The notes below the pieces were generated by a model that was given only the letters and a program-made list of their open reading frames with translations, did no database searches and was not told where the DNA came from. This document shows, one piece after another, positions 48,401 through 59,911 of a stretch of 64,000 nucleotides of DNA. This DNA is from Botryotinia globosa (Eukaryota; Ascomycota; Leotiomycetes; Helotiales; Sclerotiniaceae). The DNA is taken from contig RCSZ01000015.1 in assembly GCA_014898425.1 (NCBI GenBank), positions 310,001 to 374,000 on the forward strand. The letters are read 5' to 3'. The position numbers were made by a program, and so were the translations under genes. Position 1 is the stretch's first letter. Every line of letters starts with the position of its first letter.

Positions 48401-50966
48401 ATAATTTTTTTAATTTTTTTATTAATCGCTAAGTATTTCTGAGTTTTTTATTTATAATTATATAAATCTGAAATGATAGGATATTTTTCTTATTTATTTT
48501 AAAAAATGATAATTTAATATTCAAAATAAAAATCGGATTGTATATATTTTTTATTAAATATAATAGATTTATTTAATTATTTTATTTATAATTAATATAT
48601 GTTCTAAAATATATTTCTATAATCTAATTTAATTTTTCAATTAAATTATTTTTTTGTAAATAAAATATTATAAATAATTTTCGAATTATATTTAAATGCT
48701 TGATAAATGTTATTCAAAATATATTTATGAACAAATTTATTTTGTTTATAATAATAGAATTTAGTATTTTATATTTTATAAAACTCTTTTTTAAAAAAAG
48801 ATGAGTAAATTAAATTAATATTACATTCTTTTTATATAACAAAAATTTTACCTTTTTTATTATTTTATAAGTTATATTTAATATAATATTATAAATAGAA
48901 TATAGTTGTATATTTTCTTTAATCTTGCTATTGAAATACACTTTGAATTTTAATATTAATAGATTTGTAATTATATTTGATTTTATATCTCTTTATAATT
49001 TGTTTGGAATAAATATTGAAATTAATTTTCTAATAATTGTTATATATAATGTGAACAACTTTGTTATATTAATAAACTAAATATAAGTATATATAGTCTT
49101 TAATATTTGTATTTATTTTTTATTAATATGATATTCTTTTTATTATTCTAATTATTTTGTTTTTATTAAAATATTCTGTAATTAGGAAGTTATAGAATTT
49201 CTTTATTAGATCTTTTTGCAATATTTTATTTATTAGAATAAATAATCTTATTTCTTTATAATATTATAATTCATTTTTCAAATTGAATTACATTCCTATT
49301 AAATTGAAATATAATTATTAACAATATACAATTGAATTCATAAAATCTAATTATTACTTTAATCTTTTTTAAATATTATTTAAACTTTTTTTTAGATATA
49401 TTCCTAATTTAGAATATAATAAATATTTCAATTCTTTTTATATCAATATAACTTTTATTTATTTTTTATAATTTTTAAATATATATAATATACTTTCCTT
49501 AATTACTTTTTTTTATAATATTTTTAATTAAATATAGTATATCAAATTAATTATTTAATAATAATAATAATAAATTTATAGTTTACTCTTATAATTTCAG
49601 AAAAGATATTGGTTCTATTGTTTTATATTAATAATTTGCTTTTTTGAGGAATTATTAATAGAATTCTTTTTTTTTTACTTTATATATAATAATATAATCG
49701 ATTATTGATAATATTATTATTTATTTAGTTTGTTTTTTTATAAAAGTTTTGAAGATTATAAAATACTTTCAATTGTTATAATTGAAGATATTTATTATTT
49801 GATATTGAGTTTTTTTTTAAAAATGATATAAATATTTAATAAATTCTATTATCATAAATAATTCTTAATTAAATATTATATAGTTCGTTTTTATTAATAT
49901 TAATTTTCAAAATTAAAATAAAGTTGGATATTTAAATATATTTTTTTGAATTTATAATAATATTTTATATAATATTCTACTAAATATATTTATTTCTAAA
50001 AAAAAGATTAATATTATAATTAAATAATATAATATTGAGTTTTAAGAAAAGTATTTTTGAATATAATAAAAGTTCTTTCATAATTTTTAATTTATTTAAA
50101 CTATTTTTCTTTTCTTATATTATTTATTATTAATAATATAATATTATTATAATTGAATATAAATTATTTATAAAAATTATAAAATCTTAGAAATAATAGC
50201 ATTTTCTGTATTGAATTTGATATTGTGAATTATTTTGTAATTAAATTAATTCTAGTTTAATTTATAGTAATTTTTTCATTTGAAATAATATAGTTTAAAA
50301 AAAAATTTATATTAAATTAATATCTTTCGAGTTTATAGAATAATCTTTATTTTAATAACTTTTTTAAGATTTGTTTTATATAAGATTTATAATCTTTTTT
50401 TATTTTTTGAATAAATTAAAATATTCTTTAAATATATAATAATTGATTTATTAATAAATTCTTGTAGATATTAATTGATATATATTTGAAAAGTAATTAG
50501 AATATTATACAAATTGAATAATAATATTAGATATTCGAATAAGCCGAAATATATATAAAAAACTATTTTCTATTTATTATTTAAATAGATTTTTATTAAA
50601 TTATAGATTTTATATAAATCAAGTTTTATAAATATCTTTATTTTTTCAAAATAATTTAATATTTTTAAAATGAATGAAATAGGATATTGATTTAATATTG
50701 TATTATTATTTATATCTTTAAAATCTATATATAAATATAATTCCTTAATACTTTTTTTATATATAAATAAAAATAGTATTTCTATTATTGATTTTGATAA
50801 TTTTATAAATCTTAATATAAATATTTTTATAATATATTTTCTAAATATTTCAAATGTATATTCAAATAGATTATATAATAACTCAAACTTTGATTAATAA
50901 TTTTTTTGAAAAATAATTTTATAATTAATTCTAGATTTATAGAATAATAATTTTTCTATTTTCTTT

Positions 50967-51234
50967 TATTACGGAGGAATAGCTATGTTGATTGGATACG
51001 TTTGATCACTTGGTTAATATGTATGAAGATAATAAACTAGATTGATTTGAGGTGTGATCATAAGGATCATACCTACGTTATATACCTTGATTAAGCTGTG
51101 AAATAATCTAATTAGGTATTAGGGTTTATAAATATAAGGAATAAAAGACCCATATTGTAATCATGATGATGGTGCTTCGGAGGAGTGCCCTGCTCAATCA
51201 CGTGTTGTTACACGAGGCGGTGAATTCCGTGACA
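50967..51234 (+). mobile_element. Solo LTR of a retrotransposon, 268 bp
   Basis: An island of normal composition inside the AT-rich block. It ends TTCCGTGACA on the right and starts TATTACGGA on the left, i.e. the mirror TGTCACGGA with two transitions. It is flanked by perfect 5-bp direct repeats TCTTT (50962-50966 and 51235-51239), the target duplication of LTR elements. Inside are a TATA-like tttataaatataagg and an aataaa, suggesting + orientation. No internal region or second LTR is seen, so the rest was lost by LTR-LTR recombination. Confidence 0.82.
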
Positions 51235-53893
51235 TCTTTTTATTAAATAATAAAAAATATTTCGAATATATATCTAGAATTCTTTTGGATATTTTTTTAA
51301 ATGGTTATATAATTTATTCTATTATTATTTTTAAATACTAGAAATAATAGTATTATTATAATTGTATTTTTTTAATATAATTTTTATTTTCTTAATTATA
51401 TTATATATAAAATTCAAGAAATCAAATATATCTAATATAATTTATAATTCTGAATTATTATTACTAAATATTTTATTTAATTTCTAATCTATTTCCGGAT
51501 TATATTCTTGAAATTATAGAAGTTTGAATATAATATTATTTATTTTTAATAATATAATTCTAAATTTTAATGTTATATTATCTTTGATTAATAAATATTC
51601 GAAATTGATTTCATTATAAATTGAAATAGATATTAATTCTTAGATATTCTTATTTATATTTTTAACTAATGAATAAAATATATTTAATTTTTTATATTGG
51701 ATTTATTTGATTATATTTGAGGAAATGAAATTCGTTATTGTAATAAAATCAATAATTATTATAAATAATATTTTGTTTTTGTTTTTATTTAAGTAAATAA
51801 TATTTATTGTTTGAAAAAGATTTTCTATATTCAATATTTGAAGGAAATCTATAATATCCTTGTAATTATAATATTAATAAAATTAATTCTTTATTTCTAT
51901 TAATAATCTTATATTATATAATCCTAGTATTATTAATTGTTATAATTCCCTTTCTTATATTAAAGCTAATATTATCTTTTCAGCTCGATTTAAATATATT
52001 GATTATATAATATTAAGTACTTGATATTAGATTATTATTTTTTATATTAAGTTTAATAATCAATAATTATATAAGTATTCTCTTTTATAATAACAATTAA
52101 AGATTTTTCTAAATTTCTTTTTAGTTTGGTATAACTCTTTCTAAAATAATTACCTTCTTTTTATTCCAATACTTTTATTATCAAAAAAAGTTATTATTTT
52201 TTAATTATTTATTTTCTTTTTTATCAATTAATTAATTCTTATAATTATTAATTTAATAACCTATTTCTTTATATTTGAAATATATTTTATTTTCTTTATA
52301 TCTTTTTCTTTATTTTATTAAAATTTCAAGGAATTTTATTTCTTTTCTCTTTTTTTTATATAAATCATTATTAAATCTAATTAAATTGGGAATATTGTAT
52401 TATATATTCTTATCTGATTTTTTCTTTTTTTAAATTTTATTTATTTATTATTGATTAGGAATAATCGCTTTTATATATATAGGAAATTTTCTATATCTTA
52501 TATTATTATTTTTAAATCTTTAAATAATATTTTATTATAAGCTATATAAATATATAAAAAATAGATTTAATTAATTTTATGAAATAATATACAATTACTA
52601 TTTAATTATTATATATCTATAAAATATCTTAAAAAATAAATTCAAATTAATTATTGAAATCTTATATTATTTGTTTTTCAAATATTATAACTTTTATTAT
52701 ATAAAGATTGATTTTTAAATCTATATCAATAAAATTATATTAATTAAATAATTAATTTTTTAAAAGATTTTAGTTTTTGAATTTTATAACAATTAAAAGA
52801 TTATTATATAATTATATTAATATAATTTGTTTTTTGATATCTTTATTAATATAATTTCTTATTAATATTATTTGTTATATAATATTAAAAATACTCTCTA
52901 ATACGAAATAGTTTTTTAATTTTATAATCTATAATTTAATATTAGTTTTCCCTTTTGCAAAAAATAAAAATACTTTGATTTTAAATTTATTTTAAAAGAA
53001 TCTTATAAATAATAATTAATATATTTCGAATATTTGATAATAATGGTTTATTTGATCTAATATTTATAAATATTATTTTATTTATAAAGAATTATAAATT
53101 ATTAAATTTGTAATATTATTAATCGAAATATTATATATAGATATTATTAATTAATATTTGATTATTAATATTCTTATTTCTTTTTTTCTATCCTTTTCGA
53201 TTTATATTTTCAATTTTTTTTTTAATAAACTATAATTTTCTAAAAAAAATTTAATATATTTAAATAAAATAAGAAATTTTTTCATCTTATAATAACTTGA
53301 TTATTTATATCTTTTTATAAGATATTTTGATAATAATAATTAATAATAATTAAATATAATAAATAAAAATATATTGAGATAAAGGTTTTATTTATTTTGA
53401 ATAATAAGAAACTTTTAATTTGATTTTCTTTTCAAAAGCTTATATTAGCTTTTTTTTCAAATCGTATTTGAAGATTTAAATAATTTATTTCTTTTTTGTT
53501 TTGATTTATATTTATTTCTAATTGTTTATTTCATTTAATAGTTTTTTTATATATAATTTTTTAATTATTATATACTTTAATTAAAAGTTCTATTATATCT
53601 AGAGAATAATAAATTAATTAATATTTCTGATTTTATTAATTCTTATAATCTTATATTTCTAATAGTTATTTTTCTATTAATTTAATTTATCTGATTTTCA
53701 ATATTTTTCTATTATACAAATCTTTAAGTAATCTAGAATTTGTTTAAATAATATTCTAAATTATTGTGATTTGTTTTTGAAAATAATTTCGATTTGTTTT
53801 GTATATATATTAACAATTTCTATTTGATTTGAGAATTGATTAATAATTTTGTAAAAAGTTTGGAAATGAAAGAAAAATTGTTTTTTAATAGTA

Positions 53894-54299
53894 ATAGTCG
53901 GCTCTTATAAGCGGCCTCCTAGTTCCTAGTCGGGGAAAGCGGTTGTCCCCGGAAAGCGATTGTCCCCAAAAAACTTCGAAAATACTATAATAATTGAATT
54001 ATATTAACTACAATCTTTATAAACTATATAATTATTAAGAAAATATTAATTCTTATTATTTATTTATTATATCTATTATAGTAAATAAAATTAAAGCTAA
54101 ATGTAATAGATAATATTATTGAATTTAATAAGATTATAACAATTCAATAATATCAAATCCACTATTCTTTTTTTTCAGAATTGAATAAAATACATACCAA
54201 GATTTTTTGGGGATAACCGCTTTCCGGGGACAACCGCTTTCCGGGGACAACCGCTTTCCCCGACTAGGAACTAGGAGGCCGCTTATAAGAGCCGACTAT
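53894..54299. mobile_element. MITE with long compound terminal inverted repeats and TA duplication
   Basis: The ends match perfectly inverted over 67 bases including the TA (53892-53958 with the end at 54301). The terminal part is taatagtcggctcttataag; the inner part of each arm is a 17-bp unit, gcggttgtccccggaaa, present twice on the left and three times on the right. TA flanks both sides (53892-53893, 54300-54301). The interior is AT-rich and non-coding, so transposition would need a transposase from elsewhere (Tc1/mariner-like by the TA target). Confidence 0.88.
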
Positions 54300-54301
54300 T
54301 A

Positions 54302-54667
54302 CAGAAGAACTTGATTATACCGGACTGAGATTTTCGACCAATCAAATCCGATATATCCAAGATTCCGGTATAAAAAATGGTGGCCCAAGCTTTCTAACCA
54401 AAATTTATATCCGATTTCTGTTCCAAACCCCGATATTTTCGGAAAAATCATGTGATTAAAGCGAATCATGCTTATTAATCAAAAAAGAAAGCTTATTCAG
54501 CCAGATTTACTACCAAAATTTATACCGGATTCACGAAAAAAGTGTCCGGTATACCGGTATATCCAAAAAATCCGGTATTACCATATAAAAAGTGTTCAAA
54601 TAAGGAAATTATTCCGGTATATCCAAGATTCCGGTATATCCCAGTCCGGTATAGCCAAGTTTTTCTG
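54302..54667. mobile_element. MITE with CAGAA... termini, abutting the previous element
   Basis: The left end (54302, cagaagaacttgattatacc) and the right end (...ccaagtttttctg, 54667) are inverted repeats of about 26 bases with three transition mismatches. TA flanks both sides (54300-54301, 54668-54669). The interior repeats the motif ccggtata many times, often as ccggtatatccaagattccg. Two short ORFs inside are by-products of that repetition. Confidence 0.85.
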
Positions 54668-54689
54668 TATAGTTATTGTAAGGAGTCTG

Positions 54690-54935
54690 TAAACGAAAGA
54701 AGAGTTGTCTTTAATAGTATAGTTATTAATAAAGAGCTAGGAGGAAGTTGAAAGCTAGCTAAAACGGCTAGTATAGCCGGTCACGTGCCTAGAGGGTATG
54801 TGCGCCCTTATAGTCATTAATAAAAAGCTAGAAGGAAGTTGAAAGCGAAGCTTTTAATTTATATTTGGAAAGCTAGCTAAGATAACTAATATAGCCGGTC
54901 ACGTGCCTAGATGGTCCGTGCGCCCTCATATACGA
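54690..54935 (+). repeat. Dispersed repeat, two tandem copies, nearly unmutated
   Basis: A unit beginning with a tag(t/c)cattaataaa-gagctag block and ending in ctagctaaaacggctagtat and agccggtcacgtgcctagag occurs twice (about 54713-54810 and 54812-54928). The first copy lacks a short internal piece found in the second and in the RIP-mutated relative at 45303. Confidence 0.75.
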
Positions 54936-55910
54936 CTACTATAATCTTTCAATTATATTTATATAAATTAAAAGTAATTATTTAATATAGTATTTCTAGA
55001 TTATTATTATTATTTTAAAATTTAATATCTTTAGAATATAGTTTTTTAGCTTTTTATATATAAATATATTTTTTATAGGAATTATAATTTTCGAATTTAA
55101 AATATATTCTAAACTTAGATTTAGATTTAAATTTATTTATATATTTCTTTTTGTTGTAATAGAATTCATGATTTTTTGATTTCTTTTTTAAATGTATTTT
55201 ATATTTTATAATAGATTTTATTATTTTTGAATGAAAAATATTCTATTTTATTTTTTAATTTATATTAAATTCTAGTTTTTTTTAAAATCTCTTTTTTTAT
55301 AAAAATGAAATTTATATTTATTTATTTATTTATATAATATATTTTTAAAAAAAAAATTATAATATTATATTTATATATATTATCAAATATAATATATTTC
55401 TTATATTATTAATTATTAATATACTTTTCTAAATAAATAATTTTATAATATTAACCTTGATTTATAAATTTCTTTATAAAAAATTATAATATATAATATT
55501 TATTTTTAATTTGAAATATTTAATTATCATTTTATAAATTTCAACTTATAATTTATTTCAAAAAAATGAAAATAAAATTTTACAAATGTTTTTATCAATT
55601 GAAATAAATCTTTTTAAATTCTTTAAAAGTTTATAAATCTGCTTATATATTTTTTAATCTAATATTTCTTTTTTCTAAATTCATTAATATTTTATTATTT
55701 TTGAAAATCCTAAATATATTATAATAGAAATTATAATTCTTTTATAATATAATTTATTAAATTTTTTGAATATATTATATTTACAAATTGATATTTTATT
55801 AAAAGAAGTAGTTTTATAATATATAGTTTATATAAAAAAAGTATTATTAAATTGATTCAATTGTTTATATTTTGAATTGTTTTATTTAATAAATATTTAG
55901 GATTTTATAA

Positions 55911-55942
55911 GTCTCACGGGTTCGTGCACCCACTGATGGGTT
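55911..55942 (-). repeat. Right arm of the inverted repeat bounding the AT-rich block
   Basis: Reads gtctcacgggttcgtgcacc then cactgatgggtt. The reverse complement matches 44404-44435 with transitions only. AT-rich DNA stops at this arm. Confidence 0.75.
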
Positions 55943-56660
55943 GAAGTCCATGATTACATAATGTCTCATCACGTGTAATTTTATACTTCGCCAAGTTCGC
56001 CTAGCTTGGCAAGTGCGACCCGCAAATTTCTATTTTCGAAAAAAAAACCTGGGGTAGCTCACACTATTCCATGTACTACATTGCATCTAGGAGCTAGGCC
56101 TCCTGAGGCGTGACTAGTTCATGTCGAGGACAGTGATATCTGAGTCTCCATCAATCTGGCTGGGTTTATCATGGATATCATAGATATTGAATTATTCTGT
56201 GTGTTCAATGCATGCTTCATATTCCATTCATTCATTTATATGCTTGATCGGATCAAAATCTGAGAAATCAGTCTACCATTTGATAACAAATTGAAAAGTA
56301 AGTACACTAGGAAGCTCAGAGTGTCTGGATCTACACCAATCTAGTTGAATGGTTCATAAACTAGTAATGCTCCGGTGGGAACCATACATGCCAAAAAACT
56401 GTACTATGAGGAAGGAGCAATCTTCTCTCTCAGCTTTCATGGCGTGCGACACCTTTAACTTTTTTTTTTTTCCCCAATAGAGCACCGCTCCCCTATGATC
56501 GATTTCCTTCTTCTCCGTATCATACGTTCACAATCATTGATTTGGGTTCATATATTTATATCTATTCGTACGTTCGTATACATTTACACATTCGCATCTA
56601 CTCATATCTGTATATACGGGTATTATATTGTCATTTCCTATCACTTCACACATTTCCAAA
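55943..56660. other. Intergenic, promoter of the F-box-like gene
   Basis: Normal base composition resumes. There is a short inverted pair cttcgccaagttcgcc/agcttggcaag at 55987-56012 and a poly-T run at 56459-56471. No gene is supported. Confidence 0.5.
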
Positions 56661-57923
56661 ATGTCTTCCTCTGATGGAATCTCCAATTTCACATACACAC
56701 CTAGCGAATCCTCAAACTTGACCTCCACTCCCATCACAAGGAGAAGCGAACGCTTGATTTTTCTCCATCTTCCCAACGAAATTCTACAAATCATGTTCAA
56801 AAGGCTTATTGAGCAGGCCCAAGACACAAGCTCGAGATTTCCTAATTATGGAATTCAAACGAGACATATCAAGGATGCACTCAATATGCTATCAGTATCC
56901 AGGGATGTGCGAGCTGCATGTTTGCCAGGGTTTTATCGAGAAACACTCATTCCGATTACACTGGACTTCGAGGGATCTGAATATCTGGGATACCCTGAGA
57001 TGTATGAGTCGCAAGGAGGATGGGTAGGCAAAGTAGAAGCGGCAAACTTCGATTTTAAAACAATACCGGTCCAGAATGAGCATGAAGACCCCGATCTTAT
57101 TGAAAGTAATCGACAGAGATTAGACGATTTCTTAGTTCACCATGGCAGTCAAATCAGGCGCATCAAGTTGAACATTGGTAACATTGGGGACTCTGCTGGC
57201 CCATTCTTACCTGGGGACGCGGACTCGTACAGACTCTTTGAAGGGAGAATCAAAAGGGTTGTTGAGCAATTGTTAGGAAATGGGGAAGGAGAAACACCAC
57301 GAACAAGCAAAATACTTGAGCTTCGGTTATGTGTTCAACCAGACCGTGAATACCCCATGGAAGAAGACGGAGACGAAGACGAAGACTACGATCACTACAG
57401 ATTTGAGCGTGCGTGCTTCAACATTCTCATCTCACTTCTCGAACCCTTGAGGAAGCATATTATTTCAAAACGATGTGTGAAGTTGGACTGGAATGGGGTC
57501 TATGTTCTCAAAGCTACCGACATCAATTGCGGTATCCTTTCTTACGAGAACATTTCATTTCTCAGGCCCATGATTGTTGCTCTGGAATTAGAAGAACAGA
57601 ACGCACGCGATCAGTGGGCAGATGAGCAACTGTCACGAAATGTTGAGGTAGATAAAGATCTCGTGTCATTGCCTGTAGAGAGAAATGAAGATCGATGGCT
57701 CAACTTCTGGAGGAATCACAGGGATGTCAATCCGTACCGTCTAGCCTGTATCAATTTTCTATATCCTACGGGTATTTCTCAGGCGCGCAGAACATCCCCT
57801 GTGGAGTTTCAATGGGTTTCAAAGATCCTCGAAGCGTCTTCTTTAATATGGGACATTCATGAGACTCGACTTGTTCTTGATTTATTGCGTGAAAGAAAGA
57901 ATGAGCATTGTCTTGAAAACTAA
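56661..57923 (+). CDS. F-box-like hypothetical protein
   Basis: Single exon, 420 residues from ATG 56661 (MSSSDGISNFTYTPSESSNL, context aaaATGt). An upstream in-frame TTG is not used. After a Ser/Thr-rich leader, residues ~33-60 read 'LIFLHLPNEILQIMFKRLIE', the LPxEIL pattern of an F-box, which would recruit the protein to an SCF ubiquitin ligase. The rest is not a recognised repeat domain; it has an acidic stretch (EEDGDEDEDYDH, about residue 235) and a C-terminal region with 'RDVNPYRLACINFLYPTGIS'. Such orphan F-box-like proteins are common in this group of fungi. The gene is intact despite lying next to the RIP block. Confidence 0.75.
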   Translation: MSSSDGISNFTYTPSESSNLTSTPITRRSERLIFLHLPNEILQIMFKRLIEQAQDTSSRFPNYGIQTRHIKDALNMLSVSRDVRAACLPGFYRETLIPITLDFEGSEYLGYPEMYESQGGWVGKVEAANFDFKTIPVQNEHEDPDLIESNRQRLDDFLVHHGSQIRRIKLNIGNIGDSAGPFLPGDADSYRLFEGRIKRVVEQLLGNGEGETPRTSKILELRLCVQPDREYPMEEDGDEDEDYDHYRFERACFNILISLLEPLRKHIISKRCVKLDWNGVYVLKATDINCGILSYENISFLRPMIVALELEEQNARDQWADEQLSRNVEVDKDLVSLPVERNEDRWLNFWRNHRDVNPYRLACINFLYPTGISQARRTSPVEFQWVSKILEASSLIWDIHETRLVLDLLRERKNEHCLEN

Positions 57924-59072
57924 ATTTTCGATTCGGTTCACTTTCGGGCTTTGAATTTAGAACGGCGTTTATATTTTTGAAACTCTAGAAGTTGAGTTTT
58001 CGTGACAGGAAGAATTCCAAGATTGAGCGTTGGAATCTCACTTTACCATGTGTATTCATGTTATTTCCGTATAGTACCTACAGATATCAATAGCGGGTGT
58101 CAATAGTAATGCAATAGATTGAACAACTATCCTAAAACCATGTCCTCTTGAACAAGAAATAAAGTGCATAACTACCAAGAATCATAATCCAGAACGATCT
58201 TTAGGAAGATATTCTATACGTCGATTTTCTAGACCTGAAACAGTATTATCAAACTGGTATGAACTCAATTTTTTCGCTCTATAGTACTCAGATTATGTAA
58301 GATCATACTGGATGTTACCCAGGCAACAATGATTAGCCCTAAAACTAGGCTTTGGCGTCACTGTGAGGTTGAATATTGCTAAATTAATTTGTGATACAAA
58401 CAGACCTCATAAACATGACTTGGCAAACACTTAAAAGGCAGGCATGGCTTCGCTGCTATTGAAGACCTTGATGCACTTCAGGGTGTATCGAGATGCTATT
58501 TCACTCAATACTTGTTTACCCAGGTAATCTGATGAGCAGAATTATCAAAAACACTTTCTTATGGATTAGTCACAGAAATAATCCACTCGCTTAGATCAAT
58601 TCCATCTTACTTCCAAATCCTCAACCCCTTCATCTACTCGATTCCTCACATACAATAGATCCCCTATCTTTCCCCATTACCTCCTTTCTAATTCGAGAAC
58701 AGAAAATCGCATCACCAAGATACATCATCCACAAACTTCCAAAATAAATTCCCGGATAACGTAGGTGGTGTAAAGCAAAAGCGCCACCAACATTCAAGGC
58801 ACAGAATTGTGGGACCCCTTGAAAGTACCCCTGACAGAATCCGGACCCAGACCCATTTTTATAAGGCTGATCTAACCTACATCAACGACTGCCTAGAAAT
58901 CTACTCGAAAGGAACTTTTGAGTTTCTTTTTCCCAAGTGTTTTTTACTTTTTTGGTTTGTTTCACTTCTTAAGTTATTTGTCCAAGAGTCCAAATTTTGT
59001 GGATTTATACGTCGAACTTATGTTCTTGAATGTGTATATATCGGCGATATTTACAAGATTGACGCTATCATT
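57924..59072. other. Intergenic, no supported gene
   Basis: No ORF with an ATG and credible composition. The open frame from 58809 upstream of the decayed gene has Phe/Leu-rich content typical of leader sequence rather than protein. Confidence 0.5.
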
Positions 59073-59911
59073 ATGACCTCTCAGACCCCTTCTCATGTAC
59101 ACATTGAGAATAAGGAGTCAATGATACTTAGTGAATCGATAGAGATTGGTCACTCCATTCCATTATCAAGTAATCCCCAAAACACAAATCACTCCCCCAA
59201 CATCGACACCGGCTCTGCTCCACCACCTCCTCCCCCCATTTTCTTCAAACCGTTCACCGCCGCAAAGCTACCACCCACGCCATCCCTCCCAACTCTCGGC
59301 CTCCCAAATACCTTCGTCATCGAACTCCTCATCTACAACGGCCACCCCTACAAAGACCATTGGGCCTACTTCATCCGCTCTCCCTCCCACACCTCCATTG
59401 GCGTTCGTCTCCACGCCACCGGAGATGTAAGGAATGGATTTCTTTCTGAGATTCAGCAAGGGCATAATTTACATACCACCGAGGATATTCCCACGAAGAG
59501 GATTCCACTGCAATGGGTTGATGGGGGAAACACTAGATATCGGGAGATGTGGGGTGGATGTAGATATGTATAGAGAACGGTCAGGGCATTTGAGAAAAGT
59601 GTTAAAAAAGCAGAGGTACCCGGACGTTGAATTCGGTGGGAGATGAGCTACGTGAGATTTTTCCATATTAAATTCCATCAAGTATCCGATCCGAGACATT
59701 TTGTTTTCTACCCCTCATTACCCATAACAACTTCCTCCGAATTCCCATCACACAACAATAATTCTAACACACCCCCTCCAAAGACCAACCTCGGCAAAAA
59801 ATCCCCCAGAAAGATTGTCAATCATGGCTCGTAGGGGCCGCCGACCACTTGGTGCAAGACGAGATTTTCGGACCAGAGATTACGGGGTGTCTTCACGCGG
59901 TTAGACAGTAA
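59073..59911 (+). pseudogene. Decayed small gene of an uncharacterised family
   Basis: From ATG 59073 (MTSQTPSHVHIENKESMILS) one frame runs through a Pro-rich stretch to 'FVIELLIYNGHPYKDHWAYF', RNGFLSEIQQGHNLHTTED and IPLQWVDG (about 59519). Coding similarity then jumps frame several times: GVDVDMY (about 59552), RAFEKSVKKAEVPG (about 59585), LNSVGDELREIF (about 59625), and finally 'DCQSWLVGAADHLVQDEIFG' ending with a stop at 59909-59911. The order (IPLQWVDG, FEKS, VPG..LNSV, QxW..AAD.LV.D.IF, near-C-terminal A.RQ) fits a small fungal protein family I have seen but cannot name. Three or more 1-2-base shifts without introns point to a pseudogene; sequencing error is the alternative. Confidence 0.65.

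Larger units (their letters stand above)
44404..55942. repeat. AT-rich, gene-free block (RIP-mutated transposon relics)
   Basis: About 11.5 kb made almost entirely of A and T, with no long ORF apart from two short overlapping ones inside a MITE (54468-54751). It contains islands of normal composition, all of which are transposon pieces: 44847-45283, 45303-45452, 50967-51234, 53892-54301, 54302-54667 and 54690-54935. The block ends sharply at both inverted-repeat arms. This is the picture expected of repeats mutated by RIP and then invaded by later insertions. It is probably heterochromatic; a centromere is less likely given the size. Confidence 0.85.

Noticed and set aside
54468..54751. Overlapping 69-74-codon ORFs with repeated Tyr/Pro peptides
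   Set aside because: They translate the iterated ccggtata motif of a MITE and have no independent support.
44436..55910. AT-rich block as a centromere or mitochondrial DNA insertion
   Set aside because: Too short for a typical filamentous-fungal regional centromere, contains identifiable MITEs and an LTR, and no mitochondrial gene was seen. RIP of repeats explains it better, though composition alone cannot fully exclude the others.
58809..59072. Upstream extension of the 59073 gene
   Set aside because: Phe/Leu-rich leader-like sequence, with a good ATG only at 59073.
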